Part shown: positions 56,680-64,000 of the stretch, piece by piece | How positions within the stretch are numbered: the first letter of the stretch is position 1 | Layout of the letters: the number at the start of each line of letters is the position of its first letter | Source of the DNA: Lunularia cruciata | Taxonomy: Eukaryota; Streptophyta; Marchantiopsida; Lunulariales; Lunulariaceae | Assembly: GCA_948567375.1 (NCBI GenBank) | Contig: OX419759.1 | Span: 48,326,593 to 48,390,592 of the forward strand | Direction: 5' to 3' | Length of the DNA: 64,000 nucleotides | Position numbers and translations under genes: made by a program | The notes under the pieces: model-generated | What the model saw: the letters and a program-made list of their open reading frames with translations, nothing else | Told to the model about the DNA's origin: nothing | Databases searched by the model: none

Positions 56680-58494
56680 TCATATTTTTCCTTCGAGTTG
56701 GCTGCCAATCTCATACATGCGGGCGTTGTAGATTTAGATCTCATACATTCCCATTCCCATCAAATTATTCCCGTCCTCGTAGTTACTGAGCACACCGTTG
56801 TAGCCGAAGAATTATTTAGGTTCTCCAGCATATGAGAATCACTCCGATGGAATAACTTAGGCAGTAAAATGGTCGCGAGCAGGACAGGGCCATGCATGAT
56901 AAGACCATTTACTGTTCACTGGGCCACGTTAGTGCTCCTGTAAGAAGAGCTGAAGCGTATAGCGTTAACTGGTCTGCTATAGAGAGGTCACAATATTATT
57001 GCCAGAATTAAATGTGGAGAGGTCAGGTCAGTTAAAAGTTGTGGGCTATCTTAAAAGTTTCCACAGCATATTTTGGTATTGATTTAATTGAGGTTTCATG
57101 TTCCAGCGTACACTCTTTTAAAGATCTTAACCCCTTCAGCGTCTGTAAGCCCTTTTAGTGAGCAAACATTGATGCTCGAGCTGTAAGCAAGGTGCTCCAC
57201 TTACTCTGGGAGAAGAGGGAAATCATTGTTTGTGCTGATGCGTCTCCCACAGACCATTCTTGTTCGTCACGACGACTATGCTTGCTTAACTTCTTGTTAC
57301 AAGTGCGATCAATTGAGGACGACACTGTTCAGGACCTGCGAGAATATATCGAATGTCAATGAACCATCGCCTGGGAGTGATTTATTCAGCGCAAATCAAG
57401 TACGTCTTGTACCCAATATGATTATGTAAAATACACTAAAAGGCTGGAAATAAGTAAATCTCAATGACATTAGTTTTTGCAAGTTAATCGATTCTGTTAG
57501 TCTGTGCCTCCCTCATTATTCCTTGAAGTTTGCCAATCTTCTCTGGCTGTATAGAACTTCTTTTCGAAGTGATAGAAATGCATTTATGCTCAAAGGGCAT
57601 CTCGGTCCTCTTATGATCCAGATTGTTACGGGATTTATGACACTCCATAAAATTTCATCGGTGGCTGTTTATTTGTACCAGCAAGTCATGCGACCACCCC
57701 TGGTAAACCTTATGGCACTCTAAGACCCGTCTCGCTTTGAGGACCGCGGGTTAAACCAAACTAAAGACGCCTAACAGGAGCGTTTTCAAATATTAGATTA
57801 AGAGGTTTCTGGATTCAAAATGTTACATATTTTGTACTACCATCTCACGAGCGAGTCAACTTGCTAATGCTTCGCCGTCTTGAGGTCGATTCGTTCGGAT
57901 TCATCCAGAGAGGAACCACGCACCCATAGAATTTTCTACACGTTTAGTTTTGTAAAACAAACGGAAATTGGGGATTGAGGTAACTCTGGACATGTTTCCG
58001 GTGGAATGTGCTTCCGAGCAAAATGGGTTTTCGGTGTGATGCTGAATGGTTTTGTGACAGTTAGGCATCAATAAACTATAAATTGAAATACTTCAACCCT
58101 AAAAACTCCAAGTTATTTGCCGCGGGTGAAAATAGCTAAAGCACGAGTCCGGGCATGCCGCATTACAACTTCATGGAGTGCTATGATATCCATGTAAAAT
58201 ATGCGGGTACCTCGGAGCTACCCCATATCTATTTTATGGCCATCACCCATAAAAGCTTATTATCCGGGAATACCGTAAACCCGTGTATGTCACGACTGAT
58301 GATTGGTGAGGCATGCGCCATGCGTCGTCATTTGATGTCCATTTCAACTTCCCAAGCAAATCATGTACCTAGAATTCAAGAGGAAGGCGACTGCGTAGGA
58401 CAAATGAAGGATGGGAAGACCCCATCAAGCCGGACAAGGGAGAGACTTATACTTGGTCCCAAATGATTGGGTGACAATAGCGGATGTCGTGGTT
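56680..58494. other. Region downstream of SEC8 without recognised gene
   Basis: The first part should hold the SEC8 3' untranslated region and terminator. Short open frames at 57226-57429, 57523-57723 and 58155-58466 show no domain signal. From about 58140 the style changes (CATGCCGCATTACAACTTCATGG and on) and may be part of the element bounded by the inverted repeat that follows. Confidence 0.5.
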
Positions 58495-59084
58495 ACGGAC
58501 CCTACGCAAGATACAGTTTCGGAGGGAGTGACCTATTGCTGCATTCGCCACCCATCCCCTTGGATGGGTGGCAAGTGCAACAGTAGGTTGCAAGGTCTCC
58601 AAGTATAGGGGCATGCAGCGAAGTAAAATGGGGCTAAGTCCCAATAGAGTCTATATGAGAAATCTGCCCTACCACACCTAAGATATCCGAGCTATGCAAA
58701 TCGTACTGTCTACAAACAATTAGAGCATCCTAAGAAACATCACCTAATGTGATTGCTCTCTTATGGATTGCACTAGCTACTACCCTCTATAGAGCAACGG
58801 ACACACGCTGTCTAAAATATACTACAAAGCATGAGAGTGAGAGTGTTACCCCTAGCGCCTAACATGATAAGCTCTCGTGCACTCCTAGACAAATATGTCG
58901 ATTCTATATCCATTGCTCCATATAACTCCAAGGCTAGAGGAACAAAGAGGTGACCTCGCTGCATGCCCCTATACTTGGAGACCTTGCAACCTGCTGTTGC
59001 ACTTGCCACCCATCCAAGGGGATGGGTGGCGAATGCAACAATAGATCACTCCCTCCGAAATTGTATCTTGCGTAGGGTCGGTAA
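58495..59084. repeat. Inverted repeat, 128-bp arms, 333-bp spacer
   Basis: Arm 58495-58622 is the reverse complement of 58956-59084 with few mismatches. Each arm contains a perfect palindrome, GCCACCCATCC-CCTT-GGATGGGTGGC or its complement (58547-58572 and 59005-59030), itself flanked by TGCA-ACA pairs. It looks like a foldback transposon or an inverted duplication. The right arm ends exactly where the LTR of element B begins. Confidence 0.85.
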
Positions 59085-59535
59085 TGTCACGCCATTTGTA
59101 GTTCCGCATCTAGATGCTCGGACACTGGAGTTCCAGTGATGGTAGTTAGAGTTATTCTAGCAGTTTCTCAGGGACTACTTTCCGACGGTTAGATTTTGTG
59201 TTCAGGGTACTGACTTCACGGTGGGGCCCACCGTCACTTTGCACCGTTCGCACCGTCGAGTGTGCCGTCAGCGGGACCGTTAGGGTTTCAGGGCTAGCTC
59301 GAGTCTAGGGGGTATAGTTTTGAAGTGAGCTCCAGAGAGCTCACTTCTCTGATGTTGAGCCTTCGAGTTCCTGGCTATGGTGGACAGAGGCCGGCGAGCG
59401 TCACCTGGATTCTCTATGCTTGAGTGGGTGTGGCTTGACTGTAATCAATGCCCAGTTGTTGGCAGTTTATAGAGTGACAGATCAAGTACTGATCTGAGTT
59501 GAGTTGAGTTGAAAGTGTTAAGCAATCTGATTACA
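59085..59535 (+). repeat. 5' LTR of element B
   Basis: TGTCACGCC to CTGATTACA, 451 bp, nearly identical to 8236-8687. The palindrome is preserved at 59218-59234, and a GTTAGGGTTTC telo-box-like motif follows. Confidence 0.9.
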
Positions 59536-60854
59536 TCAGAGAAGTGAAGTCAGGGGGAAATCGGGTGCAGGAACGTTGAGTGTTGGTGGTATCTCCAAGC
59601 TCGGTGGATCGTGGTAGCTCGATTCAGGTTCTATGTTTCCCTAGTGTGCAGAAGCTCGTGTAGTTGATGCAAATTTGGCAGTTAGGCGGACGGTGTGCGG
59701 AAGCGCTGGCCAAATTTCAAGCAAAGAAGGAGCAATTTTTGAGCAGTGTTGTGATTTTGAGCTCAGGAGGTGAAGGCAGGACCAATTTGCTATGAGTTGG
59801 GCTCAGAAAGTGAAATTGAAGGTGGAGTTGGAAAGCTCTTCTCATGAAATTGTGATTTGGAAAAACCCGTTTTGTCAATTTGGCTTGAGTGGAAAGTTAG
59901 CGGGGGATTTGGCGGACATCCATCTTTAGGGATTACGTCAGATTTTGGGCCAGAATTGGAGGAGTTTCGCTGTTTGGCCAGATTTGGAGAAGTTTCGCTA
60001 GTTTGGAGGAGTTTCGCAGATTTGGAGAAGTTTCGCCAATTTTGGAGGAGGTTCGAAGTGGCAACAAGAAAGGCCTCATTTGGCTGAATTTTGGCGTTTC
60101 AAGGCTTTGAGGCATAGGGCTGTGGGCTATGAGAGGCTACGAAGGCCTAGAAGGGCCAGCTTGCTGGCGTAAGGCTAGCTAGTTTAGTGTAGATCTTGGT
60201 CATTGGTTGGCAAAATCTGCCTTTCTTGCTAGATTGTGCACAACAGGGTTTGACCCCTAGATCTCTTGTTCCTAGACTGGTGCCCTAGCCAACTGGTCCA
60301 CCCTCACTTGTTATCATAGTGACTGTGCCACTGTTATCTATACACATGTAGCTTTGGCTAGGAGAGGCAGTTTGATCCCATTCTTGGTGATCCTGGTAGC
60401 TTAGGACTTAGATACGAACTACTCTTATGTCAAATGCCAAATGGTGGCAGAGTCAGTCCCGTGTTGTGTTATGAGATGGAGGGTTTTTGTTTAGATTTCT
60501 TGTGATTGGATCCCCTCCATTCTCTGCTTCCTGTTTGTGCACCACGTTTGTGTGAGGTGCCTTGACTTTTGAGCGTTGGTGCTCTGGTGTACTCTCGGTG
60601 GTGAGGCTGGAGTGATGACCAGTCAGACTACTTTTGTTTCTCTCCGGTGAGGCAGGAAGTGATGACCTGCAGACCGTGAGAGTGCGTGTTATGATGGCAG
60701 GTTACAGGTTGCCCTTCCCCTAGTGTAGTTATCTCGGTAGAGTTACATTAGTGGGTGGTGTTTAGTTGGTGTTGGCACGTGGTGGTGTTGGCATTTGGTG
60801 GGGTACTTGCGGTTGCAGTTGGTGGTTCGGGTTTGCTGTTGCAGTTACGTGGTC
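59536..60854 (+). other. Leader of element B
   Basis: Non-coding counterpart of 8688-10034. It has one TACGTCAGATTT unit, four degenerate AGTTTCGC/TTTGGAG repeats at 59950-60045, the antisense tRNA-like block at 60240-60306, and the short ATGATGGCAGG upstream frame near 60692. Confidence 0.75.
60240..60306 (-). repeat. tRNA-like sequence, antisense, in leader of B
   Basis: Same sequence as at 9424-9490: minus-strand GGACCAGTTGGCTAGGGC (A-box-like) and GGGGTCAAACCC (B-box-like). Confidence 0.5.
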
Positions 60855-62550
60855 ACGACGGAGTTCTTTGGAGATTCCAGAGGAGTTAGCCCTGCAGTAC
60901 GCAGTGGGTTTACTCGGAGTGGTGCTCGGTATCAGCCTGTATCTCAGGTCCCAGTGAGGGAGGAGATTGACTCTGAGTTGGAGTTTGACACAGGAGCTGA
61001 TTCAGTTGAGAGTGCACTTGGTGTGTCCGCACCGTTGTTGTGGGACATGGACGAGATTTATGGGGCCTCCAAAGGCCCTAGGCGTTACTCTGGTACAGTG
61101 GGTACCATTGAGTTGGATGACTTCATCCAGGAGTTCGATAGTTGGTGTGATCTGCAGCAGATGTGGAACCCGACTTTGTTCACACCTTTCATGGCATGGA
61201 AGGGGTTGTTTCAGCACTTGGAGGGTCCACCGATGGATGATTACCATGAGTTCAGGAGAGCTCATTTGGAGGAGATTGAGTTATGGAGACAGTATTGGTC
61301 TCCACACTATGTCTCCATCACTTCAGGCTCGGTGGCCAGGAGTAGATCGGCTGTACCCACGAGTTCTAGCTCGAGTAGTGTTGGTGGAGCTAGTGGAGGT
61401 GCACTAGCTGGAGATAGTGCTACTACGAGTGGAGGTACCGCTGCAGGAGGTGGTGTGGTACCGGGGTTTAACCCCATGGTGGAGTTCTTCCTATGTTTGA
61501 GGCAGAACTACCAGGGAGTGCGGACTGACAAGCTGAGGAGCTTGCAGGAGTTCCAGCGGAAGGCTGGAGAGAGCCTACGCGAGGCATACACTCGCATGAG
61601 GCGGCTGATCAGTTTCACTCAGGGAGTTACTGAGGCCCAGGCAGTCCAGTTTTGGTATGGGATACTGGACAGGGAGTTGCAACGTAGAGTTCGTGATGCT
61701 ACGTTGTTGCAGGCTACTTCGCCCACTTTGGCAGTAGTCTTTGGTTTGGCTGAGCGTATTGAGCTCAACATGGTGGAGGAGAGAGTGGTGACAGCTGGAT
61801 TTGGTAGAGAGACCTCATCCACGGTTGTGACTTCTTCTAGAGTGCAGCAGAGTGCACCACGCCTAGTTGGTTTTCGAGGACAGGGTGGACAGCCCAGATC
61901 CTATGGAGCGAGTGGAGGGCCTAGTGGAGTTAGACCCTTACCCTCATTTTCGGGTCAGCAGCAGCCAATGAGTGGTGGTGTTGCTTGTTGGACTTGTGGT
62001 GGACCTCACCATAGGAGAGAGTGTACTCAGGGCAGCGGACCTGATACCTCTGGTGCATCACAGCCAGCACAGAGGCAGTGTGAGCATTGCCACAGATTTG
62101 GTCACACTAGTGACCGGTGTTTTGACCTACACCCGGAGTTACGGAGTGGTAGGGCTGCTATGGCAGGTAGTAGAGGAGCTCCAGTTCATGGAGGACGAGG
62201 TGGTAGAGGTGGTGGTAGAGGATCTACACCTAGTAGGGGTGCGGTACCTGCCCTTACTTCTGACACAGCTATGGCTACTCGGATTGAGCAGTTGGAGCAT
62301 AGATTGGCTAGTATGGCTATTGCTCAGAGGAGATCAGATTCGGGTGCTGAGGCTTCCACCTCATATGTTGGTGATAGAGATGCTTTGGACTTCATGTGCG
62401 GAGCAGCACAGGTGGATGCATCTGCAACAGTGACTAGGAGTGCAGTACGTGCTCCAGAGCCTAGAGGAGCATCAGTGGAGTTGGACCCACAGAGAGGAGA
62501 GGTTGGGAGACAGGTCAGACTTCCCCAGTCTTTCACGCTATTTGAGGCAT
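60855..62550 (+). CDS. gag of element B
   Basis: Open throughout, continuous with protease. The acidic N-terminal segment (EEIDSELEFDTGADSVESAL), the capsid region (ELDDFIQEFDSWCDLQQMW, RTDKLRSLQEFQRKAGESL, QFWYGILDRELQRRVRDATL) and two zinc knuckles (CWTCGGPHHRREC, CEHCHRFGHTSDRC from 61986) are intact, followed by an RGGRGGGRG tail that may bind nucleic acid. The start is uncertain. The codon matching the ATG of A is ACG at 60855, and the first in-frame ATG (61047) lies inside conserved sequence. The frame is also open upstream to about 60795. Confidence 0.85.
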
Positions 62551-63752
62551 TGCAGACGACATCCATGGTTCCTAGACGTCCCAATGCAGGTGTGGTAGGT
62601 GGTGATGGAGTACCTGATGGAGTACCTGCTAGTCAGCCACCTGCTACTACACAGACTGAGTCTAGCATGATGTTGGGGGCGGCTCAGCTGATTATGCGGC
62701 ATCCTTTATTTTCAGCCAGTGACATGTTTACATTGGGAGTTGACCCAGCCCCAGTGTTCCGGTTGGCTGCCACGTTGTGTGAGAGTAGGGATGGTGTAGT
62801 TCCTACTACTAGAGCAGAGGTGGTTGGTAGTGGATCTGACTTGGTTGAGGAGCATGGGATCCGTTCAGCGACCAGTGGTTTATGGCAGGCAGCAGCGGCT
62901 AGACTGGAGGAGTTGCCAGCTAGACCGGCCTTTGAGAGAGTGCGGTTTACACCTGGTGTTGTCCTATTGGATAACCAGAGGGGGATCTTTCGTTTGGTGG
63001 GACCTTCAGGGAAGGTCTATACACCACAGAGAGTCTTGTTAGACTCTGGTGCGCAGCCCCTTATGTTGGGGAAGGCTGCAGTTGCTGGTCTGGAGTTACG
63101 GAAGACCGATGTGGAGAGGTGTCCATTTTAGATCCAGACATCTCTTGGTGGTGGTTCGACACAGTACATCACACGTGGAGAGCTTGTTGTCCAGGTTCAG
63201 CCTGGTCATCCGACTGATAGCTCAGTGGTGAGAGCTCAGGCTATTGCGACGATAGCTGAGTCATATGATGTGCTAGTTGGGGGAGCAGTGTTATACCCTA
63301 TGGGTTTCAGTATTGACTATTGGGAGGAGACAACCTCTTATAGACCTGGTTGGCAGTTTGGTGAGGGACGGGTATGTCGCCTACCAGTACGTTTCAGTAG
63401 TGGCAGTCTTGGCTCACTACAGTCTGGGACCATGGCAGCATCAGTTTTGGCTTTCAGCGGTGCAGTTACTTGGCCTGGTGACTTGTTGGAGGGGAACACC
63501 CATGCAGAGGATACTCCAGTACCAGAGGAGATCACTCGGCTATGGAGTACGAGTGGGATTGTTCCATCCACCTTGGATGTTCCATTGTGGAGTTCAGAGG
63601 AGGCATTGCAGCAGCATGCAGATCAGTTGGTGCAGCAGGCTTGGAGTGGAACCTTCGTACCATCAGGGGATGAGTGTGAGGATGAGCCTCCAGAGGCAAT
63701 TGCTTTGACACCTCTGGATACCACACTCATTGCTTGGCAGTATCCAGTAGAG
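62551..63752 (+). pseudogene. Protease region of element B
   Basis: LLDSGAQPLMLG with catalytic Asp at 63042, then a stop (TAG, 63129-63131) where A has CAG, then an open frame with SYDVLVGGAVLYPMGFSIDY and the Trp/Glu-rich linker. With the stop the polyprotein would end shortly after the protease active site. It is the only disabling change I see in B. Confidence 0.85.
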
Positions 63753-64000
63753 GGGATATGCCTATTGGAGTTGTTTGGTGGGATCAGCACCGGACTAGCT
63801 GCGGTGTTACAGGCGGGTATCCGAGTACAGAGGTACTTGTATGTAGAGAGAGATGAGATTGCAAGGCGAGTCTCTCTACATCATGTGGCACACTTGGCCT
63901 ATCGGTATCCGGAGTTATTACCGATGTCAGCAGTCAGAGGTTACCAGAAGGCCTTACCAGGAGACATTTCCTTATTGGGGGCGCATGACCTAGAGAGACA
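63753..64000 (+). CDS. C5-cytosine-methyltransferase-like domain, N-terminal part (B, runs off window)
   Basis: ICLLELFGGISTGLAAVLQ keeps the Gly of motif I that A has lost. AGIRVQRYLYVERDEIARR supplies the motif II acidic residue. RVSLHHVAHLAYRYPELLP and GDISLLGAHDLER follow. The window ends at the base where the deletion in A begins, so the catalytic Pro-Cys motif and the target-recognition region must be looked for in the following bases. Confidence 0.72.

Larger units (their letters stand above)
59085..64000 (+). mobile_element. Ty3/gypsy retrotransposon B (methyltransferase/PHD family), 5' part
   Basis: Same family as A, collinear with it at a constant offset of 50820 through the coding part up to the window end. 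It runs from the 5' LTR through leader, gag and protease into the methyltransferase-like domain, where the window stops. B has one in-frame stop (TAG at 63129) against five in A over the same stretch, so it is the better template for judging the family. Whether RT, integrase and PHD finger follow cannot be seen. Confidence 0.92.

Noticed and set aside
57226-58466. Open frames downstream of SEC8 as genes
   Set aside because: Short, without domain signal, splice support or protein-like composition.

Overview
This is plant nuclear DNA. A 26-exon gene for the exocyst subunit SEC8 (45052-56679, + strand) has plant-type GT-AG introns and keeps its reading frame across every splice junction. The rest is almost entirely LTR retrotransposons of the Ty3/gypsy superfamily, many decayed and nested. 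The lineage cannot be fixed from the sequence. A non-seed streptophyte (bryophyte, lycophyte, fern or alga) is my tentative guess, because retrotransposons carrying DNA methyltransferase domains were first reported from charophytes and dinoflagellates.

Layout. 1-8235: a decayed chromovirus (H, + strand) from reverse transcriptase to part of its 3' LTR. It is interrupted by a 1585-bp solo LTR with a 5-bp target-site duplication and by a 2.8-kb purine-rich insert. 8236-16000: a young element (A) with gag, protease, the start of a C5-cytosine-methyltransferase-like domain, RNase H, DD35E integrase and a C-terminal PHD finger. Its reverse transcriptase and the catalytic half of the methyltransferase are deleted. 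16188-17007: an integrase fragment (G). 17008-27287: a mosaic of a minus-strand non-chromovirus gypsy family (F), with long LTRs that contain a coiled-coil reading frame. 27390-36318: minus-strand fragments of an H-like element, of two old A-family copies (the second is C) and of a chromovirus (E). 36489-42296: a complete but decayed chromovirus (D) with two LTRs, a primer-binding site, a chromodomain and a polypurine tract.

42297-45051 is non-transposon sequence upstream of SEC8, with a hairpin and CCGTAAA-like repeats. 45052-56679 is SEC8. 56680-59084 holds no recognisable gene but has a 128-bp inverted repeat. 59085-64000 is the 5' part of a second young A-family element (B), cut by the window end inside the methyltransferase domain.

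The most interesting system is the A/B family. One gag-pol frame combines a possible DNA methyltransferase (chromatin writer), placed between protease and reverse transcriptase, with a PHD finger (chromatin reader) after integrase. The five stops in A from gag to the protease boundary and the single stop in B are all CAG to TAG changes, the pattern expected from deamination of methylated cytosine in CHG context. SEC8 shows no sign of damage.
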